Assembly: GCA_033977485.1 (NCBI GenBank)
Contig: CM066983.1
Location: forward strand, 109,335,580-109,399,579
Direction of reading: 5' to 3'
Length of the DNA: 64,000 nucleotides
From: Hydrangea macrophylla
Taxonomy: Eukaryota; Streptophyta; Magnoliopsida; Cornales; Hydrangeaceae
Part shown: in pieces, positions 35,301 to 46,420 of the stretch
Numbering within the stretch: the first letter of the stretch is position 1
Layout: every line of letters begins with the position of its first letter
Notes under the pieces: generated by a model
Told to the model about the DNA's origin: nothing
What the model saw: the letters and a program-made list of their open reading frames with translations, nothing else
Database searches by the model: none
Program-made: the position numbers and the translations under genes

Positions 35301-36844
35301 GCAAATGCGCTCTCCCCGCTCAGCTTTGTTAGCATTCCACTCATGGACATTGGAATTTCTGGTTGACTGATGAGCACTCCACAGACATAACAAAGCAAAA
35401 TAAAGCTCGCCATGCATGTACATTGGAATTTTGCCTTGCCACTCTCCTGTAAAATGAGTGTTACTTAAAATACTAGACTGTACTGTCAACGTCCAAAGAT
35501 TATGTGAGTAAAGTGTTATAATGACAGCGAATAATCTAGCTAGCTTACCAGGAGGATGGCAAAAACTGGGAATAAAAAAGCATCAATAGCGGTCAGAAAA
35601 ACACATGTGAATAGGTCCAGACCAAATATTAGATTAATCCCATGAGCAGTGCCAAGAATCTGCAGAATTGGTGCTTTCTACGTTAGAGAGAAAGCATTAC
35701 CATTGCAAATGGAAAAAAGCAACCAAAAGTATCATCCAGAAATAACGAAGAAAGAGACACAGGACACTACCATAGTAAGGTTCAAAAGAATCAAAGAAAG
35801 CTCTGTTTGAAGTCCTAAGAATATGCATGTGGCCTTGGCATACTCCACACTGCAAATCTTTGGCATCACCGACAAAAAAAGAACATCTAATTAGACCATT
35901 AATACAAGGGTTAATATTCAAACATGTAAGTAAATCACCAGCACCATGGTTTAATATTTTTCGCCGTCAAGAATTTAAAACAACATTAGCAGATATCTGC
36001 GAGGAAGGAGAGGGTGGGTGAGTGAGAGACAGACAATGATCAGCCACTCTGTTCAAAACCTATATGCTACTAGAAGAAATATACATAATTTATGTTGTAG
36101 TTGCAACCAGACAAGCAATACGACACATTCTCATGTTCTATATAAACATATGATGGATTCAGAAAAACAATAAAGTTCACCAGTCAATTGGATGAATAAA
36201 GGTTCCAACTCAACTCAACAAAGCCTTGTTTTTACAGTGTATGCTGAAGAATATGGTCATGTTCATTTTTCTACAGTGACCTTCTGATATTAAACTATAC
36301 CCAATATGATATTTCTAATTTTAACACATAATTACAGAAAAATGGTCTAATGAGAAACTATTATTCTACTTGTGTGGGAAGTTCTAAAACCAAGTAGATT
36401 ATTAGTGCAAATGCAAAAAGCTAGCAACCTTACTAACACCTACTTAACCAATTCTTATTTTTCAGATTTCCTTACAATTTGAATCAGATGATATATAAAT
36501 AAAGGCATAGCAGGATTGTTGGAATACTGAAATAAAAATAAAAAAAAATAAAAAAAAAAAGAAACATCAAAGACAGATAACTTCATGAGAAACACCTGGG
36601 CAAGATCTCTTCCAGTGACCACCGCAATACGAGCTGACAGGTACTGACATAGAATGGCAGCGAAATTGAAAACAAGCATCGATACAACCAAATCGGACCC
36701 AAAACGGGCTCCTCCCTCAACAGATGTAGCCCACTTTCCTGGGTCAACATAGCCAATTGCAATTAAAAGCACAGGTACAGTAGAAGGAAGTAACTTTTGA
36801 ATAAAGTTTGAGCGGTGGTCAGCAGCCACTATCTCGGTATCCAT
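29307..36844 (-). CDS. EIN2: ETHYLENE INSENSITIVE 2 (EIN2), complete, seven coding exons
   Basis: EIN2 is the ER-membrane ethylene signal transducer. When CTR1 is off, its C-terminal part is released to act on EIN3/EIL in the nucleus and on EBF mRNA translation. Coding exons: 36844-36596, 35857-35771, 35659-35549, 35446-35234, 33875-33690, 33362-30729, 29660-29307. All junctions are GT/AG and phase 0, giving about 1277 residues (Arabidopsis EIN2 is 1294). Residues 1 to about 460 form the NRAMP-like multi-membrane domain (VDPGKW near the start, then [13 protein letters not shown]). The large exon holds the hydrophilic C-end, including FRSLSGK near residue 625 (the CTR1-site Ser645 context of Arabidopsis) and [20 protein letters not shown]. 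The last exon carries the nuclear localisation signal LKRYKRRL at about 1254-1261. The start chosen is the ATG giving MDTEIV, matching the family N-terminus. Codons upstream in frame use TTG, not ATG. No stop or frameshift was seen. Confidence 0.96.
29661..30728 (-). other. EIN2 intron before the last exon
   Basis: This 1068-bp intron has GTAAAA donor and CTACAG acceptor and separates the large exon from the exon with the nuclear localisation signal. It carries a SINE-like fragment (29958-30100). Retention would add about 24 residues after the large exon and then a stop, removing the nuclear localisation signal. Confidence 0.85.
29958..30100 (-). mobile_element. SINE fragment (Au-like) in the EIN2 intron
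   Basis: Read on the minus strand, a B-box-like gggttcgaactcg is followed by ggctgcgtacatctaacctt and ccaagaccctacccctacc. This is the conserved 3' body of plant Au-type SINEs (ggctgcgtacat...agaccc). An A-box-like tagtggttagataag lies upstream. The tail is not clear. Confidence 0.65.
33449..33651. mobile_element. hAT-like MITE in an EIN2 intron
   Basis: The left end ttagagccagtttgggttgg is inverted as atcccaaacaagctcttaa at the right. Length is about 203 bp, filling most of the 327-bp intron 33363-33689. The gagc-tgtttggg terminus is common among plant hAT MITEs. Confidence 0.6.
33876..35233 (-). other. EIN2 intron, 1358 bp
   Basis: Donor GTCTCT directly precedes a (GT)n tract on the gene strand ((CA)n at 35209-35227). 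The acceptor is TTGCAG. The interior is AT-rich. The frame near 34735-34941 has no domain. A stretch around 34260-34520 resembles a degenerate retroelement tail, but no boundary could be set. Confidence 0.8.
35858..36595 (-). other. EIN2 first coding-region intron, 738 bp
   Basis: Donor GTGTTT after the codons for DLAQ; acceptor in ccaaag before ATTTGC. It contains an A-rich tract (36536-36562) and no recognisable element. The other two small introns, 35660-35770 and 35447-35548, are 111 and 102 bp. Confidence 0.85.
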
Positions 36845-38580
36845 GTTACTCTTTTGATTCTCCAAATAGATAGGAATTCAGAACTCTAATTGTTGATTAA
36901 CAATTCCAAGGGACTGAAAAACCTTCCGATGACTATGATGCCCAATAAATTACATCGCTGCTCATCAAAGACGTATCCCCAGTGTATGAATGCTAACCTT
37001 ATCTGAAAAAAGTGGCCAAGCGTAAAACCAGAGCTATATCTCTTGTCATCTTTGAAGAATATAAACAAGACGCGTAAATCCCACAACTGCTTGCATAAAG
37101 CACGTCATGTAGGGCAGTGCCATCAACTATAACAGTTGCCCTATCAATCCACTTGGTCCCACAATAACTGCTGACAGAGAGAGGACTTGCCAATACCCGA
37201 GTTCAAAATTAGACCCACCTTTCTACCAATTATCAGTAAAAAAACCTTCAATTCAAGTCCTGATCATGATTTAGAAAGAATATTTATGTTCACACGAAAT
37301 TACTGCCCAAAGTACAATACTAGGATTTAAATAACAGAGGACATTATCTGTAATCCACAAAACAATCCCCACGAAAGTACATTTCGGCCGAAGATTTCCT
37401 CATTGAACTGTACCTCAAATTTCTAAACCTGGTTCCACAAGACAAGCACCAATCACGTATCAATACCTAAGGTTTTTCACAAATACAAAACAATTCTCCA
37501 AGTTCGCACCTAATGACACAGACTGGAGTGCTTAAAGTTATTAACAATCAACTTCTATCATAGGTGAGATGGAAGAGCAATTTAAGAACTACAAAAGACC
37601 ATCCTGTCAAATTAGACAACCTGAGAGGGGAGAGCACACAAAACTTAACAAGGTCACATACCTAAAGGAAAACTTCACCCATGATATCAAATCATCAAAA
37701 AGAGTTTAATCTACCTATGCATATAATTATGATTTGAACAACAACATAAGATATCAACAAGTTCACTTGCAACAAAAGGGCTCACAAGATTTCAGTAGAC
37801 AACAGGAACAGAAACAAGATAATCAGAAATCAAACTGGTTCAATGATCAATTCACTTATCTAGTCATACATGTTTTTACCACACCACTTCACAAAACTAA
37901 GTTAAAGCGGTACAGTAATTACACATGAGAACCCCAAACTATTGTTATATGTACAAATAAATAAATAACATGAGAGCATTTTTGCTCACCCATCACCAAG
38001 AACACACCAAATTACCTTGTAAGATTTATAAAAAAAAAAAAATTTAAAAATTTAAAAAAAAAAAAAAAAAAAATCCACAACATCACCAAGAACACACCTA
38101 ATAATTTCCAAAAAAAAAACAGCTTACAAATTGGGAAGAGCAGGGGACCAGACTCTGAACCAAAAAAAAACAGACCAAAAATGACCCATGTGGGATAGAG
38201 ATCAGAAACAGCCACCATAATCCGCAGCAAATTGAATGTAACTGGCATGGATCTGAAGGTGAAGTAATGGTAGGGACCATTGTACTACATCATTCTAGAG
38301 AGAGAAAAATCCCAATAACAATTTAACTAGTGTCCCTGTAAGCTATTTGGCTCAGCTACAACTATAATTAGGGTTTCCAAAAGAGAACTGGTACCTTCTT
38401 CATGAGGTTTCCTTTTTCAATTCTGTGCAGTCCTTCTGATCTGATCAGAGGTTTTTATGGAGCCACGCGTTAATTGATTTCTAGTGATATAGATTAGAGA
38501 GAGAGCGAGAGAGAGAGAGAGAGAGATAAAAAAGAGAAGAGTTTTGGTTTCTGAGCTCTGTGCTTCAGAGAAAGTGTAGA
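36845..38580 (-). promoter_or_regulatory. EIN2 5' UTR with leader intron, and core promoter
   Basis: The coding exon probably extends upstream to an acceptor at 37002/37003 (a tract ending ttttttcag). A donor AAG/GTACC lies at 38395/38394, giving a 1.39-kb leader intron and a first non-coding exon up to about 38580. That exon is CT-rich on the EIN2 strand. A (TA)n TATA-like tract on the minus strand (38613-38626) sits where a TATA box would be expected. The exon model is inferred from splice signals only; another untranslated exon near 37100 is possible. Confidence 0.5.
37984..38110. repeat. Short direct repeat with A tracts in the EIN2 leader intron
   Basis: The word catcaccaagaacacacc occurs at 37991 and again at about 38080. 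The two copies are separated by A runs (38030-38072). Confidence 0.7.
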
Positions 38581-38987
38581 CTAGAGAGGGAAGATGAAGT
38601 AAAAAAAGATAGATATATATATATATAGAGAGAGAGAGAGGGGGGGAAAAAGTTAGTAGTACCTCTCCAAGTTATCTTGGAGAGAGAGAAAAAAAAAAGT
38701 CATGTGAGAGGAGTTCGTACAAAACGTGGGGGTGTGAAAAGCCAGAGAGAGAGAGAGCTTTTTTGTTTTTTTTGTCTACAAAGGGGGAGAGAGTGCTCTA
38801 ATAAAACGGTTTTGTTAATATGTTCCTTTCGGCATATGTTCAGGTTTTAAATGTGAAAATAAATAATGAATACAGTGTTGATACTAGTGTTCGGTGTGGG
38901 TTCAGTGTTTGTTTCCCTTATTTATTTTTATTTTAGAACCTTAACATATGTCTTAAGGACACATGTTAACAGAATCCCTCATAAAAA

Positions 38988-39406
38988 ATGAGAAAACATT
39001 GGTTGCAACGGTGACATCAAATCATAGTGTCACCACGTCATCGTGTTTATGTAGTGTCATCAACTAATTAAATTACTCTAAGTCGTCCATTAATATTTAC
39101 AAAAATTATTCAGTGTAACCGTCGCATCACATCAGTATAAAGATGTGGTGTAACCTTTTAATCTTTACTAAATATATGCCCCCTATTTTTAGGGGGATCA
39201 TGACAATTTGACTTTTGACAACTACATGTCATAATCCCGAGGAAGTAGGGGACAGGTGAATGGTGTAGATTAAAATATCATACCACGTCAGAATGCTTAC
39301 ATGGTATAACCGTTACACTAAATAATTTTTCTAAAAACTCTAATTGATTAGTGACACCACGTAAGCACGATGAAGTAGTGTTACCGTTGCAACCAATATT
39401 TTCTCA
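38988..39406. mobile_element. Outer MITE with gagaaaa-attggttgcaacggt termini
   Basis: The left end gagaaaacattggttgcaac is inverted at the right (gttgcaaccaatattttctc). The arms continue with tgtcaccacgtcatcgtg and its inverse cacgatgaagtagtg. A second MITE (39101-39330) is inserted in its middle. Confidence 0.75.
39101..39330. mobile_element. Inner MITE, same family as the one at 1/3283
   Basis: The left end aaaaattattcagtgtaacc is inverted as gttacactaaataattttt at the right. The centre holds gccccctatttttaggggga and catgacaa words shared with 3110-3200. Confidence 0.75.
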
Positions 39407-39513
39407 TAAAAAAAGAACATTTATGCTTTCTCTTCCTTTTCCTTACATTTTTTGCTACCATCCCCGTCGCTCTAAAAATCTCTGTACTTCGTGCGCTCTC
39501 TCTCTCTAAAAAC

Positions 39514-39715
39514 TTGAGTAAATTCTGTACGGGTAATACTTGGGGCACAACCAAAGCCACAACCTTTTGTCCACAACCTTCATTTTGTGTCTATCTCTCT
39601 CTTGATAGGTCCCACAGTGTCAGTGACCCCACAATGCCCACTAGGAGAAAGATAGACACAAAATGGAGGTTGTGAGCAAAATGTTGTGGCTTTGGTTGTG
39701 TCCCAATCTTTACTC
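39514..39715. mobile_element. Hairpin MITE 'gggacacaaccaaagccacaac'
   Basis: The left arm ggggcacaaccaaagccaca...ttttgtgtctatctctct pairs with agaaagatagacacaaaatg...tgtggctttggttgtgtccc. The loop contains gataggtcccacagtg. Outer gagtaaa words match too, except for about 15 extra bases at the left. Confidence 0.75.
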
Positions 39716-39854
39716 ATTCTATACTTTCAAAATTTTTAAGGAAAATTAATTAACAGTTCGGACTGTTAATATTGATTGGTCCAATCCCTTTTTTTTTTAA
39801 GAGGAAAAGGCAACGTTTTCGAATTTTATGGCCTTAAGTCCACTTTTAAGCTGA

Positions 39855-40970
39855 AGATAAGACTTATTGACAAAGTTGCCCCGTCACACATATAGGAATT
39901 TATTGATTCTGTTTTGTCACCTCAGCACGTTCTTCAAGAAAGTGATTTTTTTTATTAACTTTAAAATGTTATAACTTTCAAACCATAACTTTATTTTCAA
40001 AAAAAAAAATTATATATTTGTAATCTAGAAGGAAAGATCTATCAAACAAGACTCATAGTGACTGAAAAAAATGTAAAAAAATAATTCGTGTTACTGTTGG
40101 ACCACTATGATGTAATGTAATGTCACTGTCTCTTTTGTGACAGTAACATGATACTACTACCTTAAAATTTTATTTTTTTTATTTTTTTTTTGCATTTGAT
40201 GATATGTTATTGTCTTTAACTAGACAGTAACATTTGAAAATTGGCCATAATTTTACGATTATTAAGTCAATTTGAAGAAATATTATTGTCGATGACATGC
40301 TACTGTTTCTCAGTTCAATTCCATGTTGCTAATCTTTAATTGGTATGTTACTGTTTTTTGTATGAGTATAGTTTTTAAATACAGTGACATCTACTAAATA
40401 TTGTCTTTAACTGAACAGTAAAATATGAAAAATGGCCATAATTTTGTGATTATTAGGTCAATTTGAAAAAATGTTACTGTCGGCGATTTGTTACTCATGT
40501 TTCTTTGTTCAATACCATGTTGCTTTTTAATGGTATGTTACTATTTTTTGTATAAGAATATTTTTTAAAGACAATAACATCTACTAAATGACCCTAATTT
40601 TGTAATTTTTTGCAACAATTATGTTACTATCTTTGTAAAAACGTTTATTTTTTGATAATATATTACTGTATTTACTTAGAAAGTATTATAAAGGCAATAT
40701 CTTTGATAAAATGGCCATAATTTTGTAATTATTGGGTCAATTTGAAGAAATGTTACTGTCGATAGTATCATGATATTGTTTTTACTTAGATAGCACTTAA
40801 AAACATCGAATTTTTTTATTTTTTTTAAGAATTTTATAGGCACTATGAATCTTGTTTGACAGATCTTGTTTTATAGATTACGAATATGTAATTTTTATGA
40901 AAAAATATTTGTAATTTAGAAGTTATGACAATTTAAACTTGGATAAACTAATAATAAGTCCTATTAGCCT
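39855..40970. mobile_element. Mutator-like element with long TIRs and internal tandem repeats
   Basis: About 80-100 bp of imperfect inverted repeat. Left bases around 39965-40055 (ataactttcaaacc..., tatatttgtaatctagaa, tctatcaaacaagactcat) match the inverse of 40840-40930. Outer agacttatt words near 39870 and 40960 suggest the limits. The interior 40180-40780 is three to four diverged copies of a roughly 170-190-bp unit with atggccataattttgtgatt and tgttactgtc. No transposase was seen. The superfamily is inferred from TIR length only. Confidence 0.5.
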
Positions 40971-40995
40971 CAGCTAATGCATAATAGACCCAACT

Positions 40996-41003
40996 ATATA
41001 AAG
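40996..41003 (+). promoter_or_regulatory. Candidate TATA box (tatataaa)
   Basis: A clean tatataaa in caactatataaagtatt lies about 250 bp upstream of the ATG at 41247. It is followed by a pyrimidine-rich leader (tctctccctctttctctctc, 41113-41195), as in many plant genes. Confidence 0.4.
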
Positions 41004-41246
41004 TATTTTGTGATAGGTCCACTAAAAATTATATGACCATAATGCCACTCTTTCCAAATTTATACCATGATTATAGGGTTTCCATTTATTGATAATCAAA
41101 CCCATTATATCCTATCTCTCCCTCTTTCTCTCTCTAGATGCAAAACCCATCAGACCATCTCTCTCTCTCTCCCTCTCTCTACTATCTCTCTCTACATGTA
41201 CAGTGTAACGGTCATACAATACTCCTCCATATCCGATCTTCTCCAG

Positions 41247-41492
41247 ATGGCCCAAGAAGTGTGCAGAGAGCTCCTCATCACCATCGACTACTCCGACCAT
41301 CGTAATCCTCCGCAAATGTTATCGCCACCGGCGGTGGAAGATATTCAGGCCTTCAAGCTCTGCGATTGGATTGAAGCTCCGAGACATAATCACTATGAAA
41401 AGGAGATTTCGAGTGCGATTCGAGCCAATATCACTCAGAAAATGAGATTCACTGTACATGTGATCTGCGTTTTGGTTTCTGTTACGATTTAG
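41247..41492 (+). CDS. Candidate first exon of an unidentified protein
   Basis: From this ATG the frame reads MAQEVCRELLITIDYSD and continues to about AIRANITQKM before turning hydrophobic (VICVLVSVTI), which looks like intron read-through. The frame is open upstream to 41067, but that part is a Ser/Leu-rich translation of CT repeats and is probably leader. Composition of the 65-70 residue core is that of an ordinary soluble protein. I do not recognise the family. A splice donor may lie at about 41452-41462 (ACT/GTACAT or CAT/GTGATC, both weak). No convincing second exon was found in the next 2 kb, which holds tandem repeats. It could also be a decayed gene fragment. Confidence 0.35.
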   Translation: MAQEVCRELLITIDYSDHRNPPQMLSPPAVEDIQAFKLCDWIEAPRHNHYEKEISSAIRANITQKMRFTVHVICVLVSVTI

Positions 41493-41819
41493 TGTCCCAT
41501 TTTTTGCTCACCCCATTTTTTTCCCCCAGATGATTCTTCTAATTTTCCCCCTTTTCTGTGAAGATTCTTCGATTTTTTTTTTCTTTTTTTTACAGTTTTC
41601 TGTGGCGATAAATTCTACATTGTATGTAGTGATAAAGGGTTTTTGGTTTGGAGTTATATGAGTAGTGAGATTTTTTTCTAGTTTTTTTTTTCTTTTTTGA
41701 TCACTCATGTCTTTGTCTGTAATTCTGAATTTTCAGTTTAGCCTTGTAATTTGGTCATTCTTATGGTTGAATGTTCATGTGATGGTTGGTGTCCTTGGTT
41801 TGGATTTTTGGTTTGGACA

Positions 41820-42255
41820 AATTCTGAAAAATTGTTATTGTAAAATTTTGAAAAATTGTTAGTGTAAAATTCTGGAAAATTGTTACTGTAAACTTCTGGC
41901 TAGGTAATTTCAGTGTGATAATTTTAACACACCACAGGTTTTGGCTAGGTAATTTCAATGGTAATAATTATGCACCACGAAAATCACAAGAACATCAATC
42001 TTGGTTCTAAAAAATTCAATGGTGATAAATTTTAAAATCATCACATCCAAAGTAAAAAGAATTTTGTGAATGATGGTTTTAGCATACAAAAATTCAGTGG
42101 TGATAAATTTAGTGGTGATAATTTTAACACACCACATATTTTGGCTAAGTAATTTCAGTGGTGATAATTATGCACCACGAAAATCACATGAATATCAATC
42201 TTGGTTCTAAAAAATTCAGTGGTGATAAATTTTAAAATCATCACACCGAAAAATT
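41820..42255 (+). repeat. 200-bp tandem repeat with ggtgataattttaacacacc
   Basis: Two copies of a 200-bp unit: tgcaccacgaaaatcacaag at 41971 and tgcaccacgaaaatcacatg at 42171. They contain ttcagtggtgataaatttta. They are preceded at 41819-41900 by a triplicated 29-bp-scale motif, aaattctggaaaattgttac. Frames here are repeat translations. Confidence 0.85.
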
Positions 42256-42999
42256 CAGTCGTGTATATCTTTTCTTGATACGTTTAGAAAACAAACAGAA
42301 TATGGCACATGCATTCTTATCTGCTTACTCTTATTAGGTAAACAGATTTTTCTATAATTATGGCATATTACATTCATCTCAATAAATGTGTGCTGTAAAC
42401 ATGGGATTTCATCATATTCAAGATAAACTTAAAATGTGGAAAGTCATCACAATCAATTGAAAATTGATTACAAATTTAATCTGCAACCTATCATTTCGTA
42501 TATACAAACATATATATATATATATATAATACATGAATGGGTAAATTCGTCACTTAAAAATTACTAATTGGGGGATATGGGTTATTAAGGCATTAGTTCA
42601 CTACAATTAGGGTCTATTAAAATAAACTTATTTAAGATGGGTCTTGAGTAAAAAAAAATAGTAAATATGGATTTTCGGGGACATTTCTATTTAAACTTCA
42701 GAAAACAAAAAATAACTAACTTTCTTAAATTATGGGCTGAGGTGGCATATGTGTAATGTAATTGTTGAACATGATGAAAGTGGGCATTTTTGTCCACTGA
42801 AAATTAAATCATAGGGACCTTTGGCACCAAAAAAAAAAAAAAAAAAACATGAGGATCTATCCCCTATTATGGTCCAACGCAGGGACCTATAGCCAGTCGT
42901 CCCAAATTTTTATCCTAAAAGTACTTTTTAAATAATGTGGCAGCGGAGCTATGTTATGAGAAAGATTCAATGAAACGTTAGACACTTGTCAAACAGCTT

Positions 43000-43357
43000 T
43001 AAGGGTGTACACGAGCTGAGCCGTTCAACAAGGGCTCGCAACTCGGCTCGATAAAGGCTAGGCAAGGCTTGGCTTGACAGAGCTGATGACACGTTTGATT
43101 GAGGCTCGTGAGTAGCCTCGTGAAAAATCTCGTTAATAGGTTTGATAAAGAGAATTATAAATAATATATATATATTATAAAACTATATAATTTTAGAGAA
43201 AATATGACAAACCTCGTAAATAGGCTTGATAAATGACTGATTTATTATTAAACTATAGTATAATTTTAAAGGACGCGCAAAAAAACTCGCAATTACTTGA
43301 AAGCTCGTGAGAAAGCTCACAAATACAGGAGCTCGACTCAGCTCGTATACACCCCTA
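43000..43357. mobile_element. hAT-like MITE, 'gctcgtgagc' family copy 2
   Basis: The termini are taagggtgtacacgagctga and agctcgtatacacccct. The interior matches the copy at 23974-24360 (aacaagggctcg, aggtttgataaagag). Flanks cagctt and caactt look like a decayed duplication. Confidence 0.7.
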
Positions 43358-45053
43358 CACAACTTCGACGCTGTTTGGCCTCGTTAAGACTTAAGAGTGG
43401 TGTAGCAAAATTTAGGGTTAATTTAGGCTAAATTTTGTGGTAACAGTTTAGGGGGTCAACAATGGTGTAGTTCACCAAACGATGATCTAATTGTTGTTTG
43501 GTGACCAAATGGCGGAGTGATTGTCGTTCTGCCTCAAACAGTGAAATCAATACACACGCCATACACATTATTTTTTCAATGTATGGTAAGAAAATTAGTT
43601 AAATGATAAACTTAAATTCTACTATTATACACTAATTATCCTAAGTTTTCTTACCAATTAGGCAATTACACCATTACGAGCGTCCCGTAAAATAATTACC
43701 CTAATTTCACCTACAGTTTTAAGATGCTTTAAACAACATATACTCCTAGCTTTTTGTGTCCAGCTATTAAGATAATAGAAAAGGACATTTATGTGACTTT
43801 CCTTTGTTGAGAGGAAAAAGACATTTATGTGACTTACTAGGTACAATTTAGGCGATGTAAATAGTTCTAGTGAAATCAATACATCAAGATCGATATATCG
43901 TCTATATATAATGCTATAGTTTTTTAATATTAAATTTAAAATTTAATTCTCAAATAATTTAACAGTTATATTATATATATTTATAATATATTTAAAAATT
44001 AAAATTTAAAAAATATAACATTACTCATCAGATATTTATTCTATGAATTGTCAATACTCGTGGACACTATACAAAAAATATTCTGTAATGACCCAATGGT
44101 GACCCGTTCTCTGTTGAAAATTAAAGAATGGTCAAAATTTATATTAAATAATAATAATAAATAAATAAATAAAGTGAAGAAATTTGAACCATCGGAATTG
44201 ACCTAGGCTAAACATGTCTAATTGAAATCTTGACCCTTGAATCTTTTTTTTTTTTTCTTTTGAAAGGGAAATACATTCTAGACACCATAGCTTGCATGTA
44301 GTGTAGGCACTCTAGTTTTTGGGGTAAGTGTTGAAGATTAAGATGGTATATGAATAATGTGTTGAAAATTTTAATATGCGGAGTCAAATTATTTCAATAA
44401 ATAATGAAGAATATACAAACAATAATAAATACGTACATCAAAGAAAATATAAAATTTACTTGGTTTGATAAAATCGCATACATCCACATTCGAGATATTA
44501 GTTCTTTCACTATTGAGAATAAATAATTAGTATAAGACACTTTGGATTAAATCTCATAACACAACCCTCACACCCATTGTACATCCACTTTCAATACCTC
44601 AAAGAACTTATACTCTCTCACCCTAGACCATGCACCCCCATGAGGGGAGACTTCTCAACTTGGTACACTAAGAGCTTCCTAAATTCCTATGTCTCATCCC
44701 CTTCTATAGAGCTTACATTCCTTGTATAAATAAAAAAAAAATGAAACCTATCAAAATAGGAGCCAAATCAATAATCCTAAATTAATGATATTGTCTCACA
44801 TGTGATATAATCCTAACATAATGCTATGTTTCTAATAGTTGAAGTCCAAAATTAGTTTTTAAATACTTTGATTGTTTTACTATATGTTACGATATCAATC
44901 GGTGGTATCACATATCACTGTATGTTATACAATTGACAAAATATTTAAAAACTAACTTTAAAACTCAAATTTGAGAATACATTTTTGTGACAAATGTTTC
45001 GCAAGTCTAATTATCTTTTTTTTTTTTTTTGGAGGGGCCAATTATCTTTGAGC
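43358..45053. other. AT-rich intergenic DNA, no gene recognised
   Basis: Nothing beyond homopolymers (T runs at 44244 and 45017) and AT-rich low complexity (43910-44035) could be supported. Confidence 0.6.
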
Positions 45054-45212
45054 AATTATTTGGTGACAACTTTTATACAACCTTCATACAATCTCTTAAA
45101 AAGATGTGTGTCTATCTCTCTCTTATGATGTCACTGGACCCCATAATAAGACATGAGAGAGATAGACACATCTTTTAAAAAGTTGTATGAAAATTGTCAA
45201 CAAAGAATTATC
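45054..45212. mobile_element. Hairpin MITE of the 'tctatc-tctctc' family
   Basis: The word tttggtgacaacttttatac with gatgtgtgtctatctctctc is inverted as gagagagatagacacatctt and tatgaaaattgtcaacaaag. The centre has tcactggaccccat. Same layout as 21616-21735 and 39514-39715. Confidence 0.7.
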
Positions 45213-45785
45213 CATAAGCATTGACTATAATGGTCTATAAACTCTTTGTTGGCATCTCGATGTGTCAACATCATAGGTTTTTGGAATTTGGTTCTGGAAA
45301 TATTTTGTTTCATGACACTCGTTATCATTAAATTTGAGAAGAACATGTTTGTCCAAAAGATGGAAGAAAGTGAAGGCTCAAATTATTGCGTCCACCGATT
45401 TCATTTTGTCAATACTAATATGATAGCAGAGAGTTTGGACTTATATTTAGAAGAATAAATGTACGATTGAAGATTAAGTGATTTCTTTTAACAAGAAGTT
45501 ATCACTTTTCACTGCTATAAAAACAATAAACGATGCATTGGTGGAAAGAGGTGGATCAAGAAAAATAATTGGGGGTGATTTATAAGTTAGGCTATTCAAA
45601 AGGTTCCATGAGAGTTTAGGGCAGCGAGTCTGAGGAAATTTTTAATTGTCTATTTATATTTTAGAGTATGATTTTTTGTAACGATTGCAATTTACTATTT
45701 GATAATTCAGCTAGGCCATTCCGAGAATAGGGAGGTTTGTTGCCTATAATTCTTATAGTATATTATATTTCTTTGACTTATAGTT

Positions 45786-46415
45786 TGATACACATAATGA
45801 AGTCGGTTATGCCTGACCGTCCGACTTGACCAATCCAAAGGTCGGTCGGGAAATCCTCAGGCGAGCTTGCACCAGCAGAAGACCCCTACTCTAGCTAATC
45901 ATCTAACTAGCCGATAAGATTTGAAGGGCACTGAACCAGTCATTGACTAGCGGTTTCCTTCCTAAATTGGCTAGGTTACCTAACTTATAAAGGAGACCCC
46001 TTGTCTTGTAAAAGGGGTCTTTCCTCCCCAAGAAAGGGGATCCAATTCTTATCTCCTTAATAGGAATCTCTCTGCTCTGTGCCCTATCTTCTTGAGGTTG
46101 TTAACCCTAGCCAGTAACAAACTACCTTAGACCATTAAGAGCATCTTTGTAGAGTAGATTCTCGAAAGTTTCAGTTCTATTGTTAGATCATCGAGACCTC
46201 CTACACCATTCTTGTAAGCAGCTTTTTATAGTGAAAGCACAGACACACACCCACACCCACACCCACACCCACACACGAGGACGTAGGTTGCTTCATTAAC
46301 AGTGACGAATCACATACAAACCTCGTCTCCTTCTCTCTCATATATATATATATATATATATTTACTACACATCAAATATCCAATCTAATCCGAGCACCAA
46401 AATCTAACATCATCA
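45786..46415 (+). mobile_element. Solo LTR, 630 bp, TSD tagtt, related to the Tat element LTR
   Basis: It begins TGATACACATAATG and ends ACATCATCA, with perfect tagtt duplications at 45781-45785 and 46416-46420. It matches the 47878 element's LTR in length, in both ends and in the distal block (gacgtaggttgcttcattaa, then cacatacaaac). The centre is diverged. A (CACACC)n-like stretch lies at 46242-46275. Confidence 0.88.
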
Positions 46416-46420
46416 TAGTT

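Noticed and set aside
36455..36865. EIN2 start 21 bases upstream of the chosen ATG
   Set aside because: The upstream first codon is TTG, and the family N-terminus matches the ATG at 36844.
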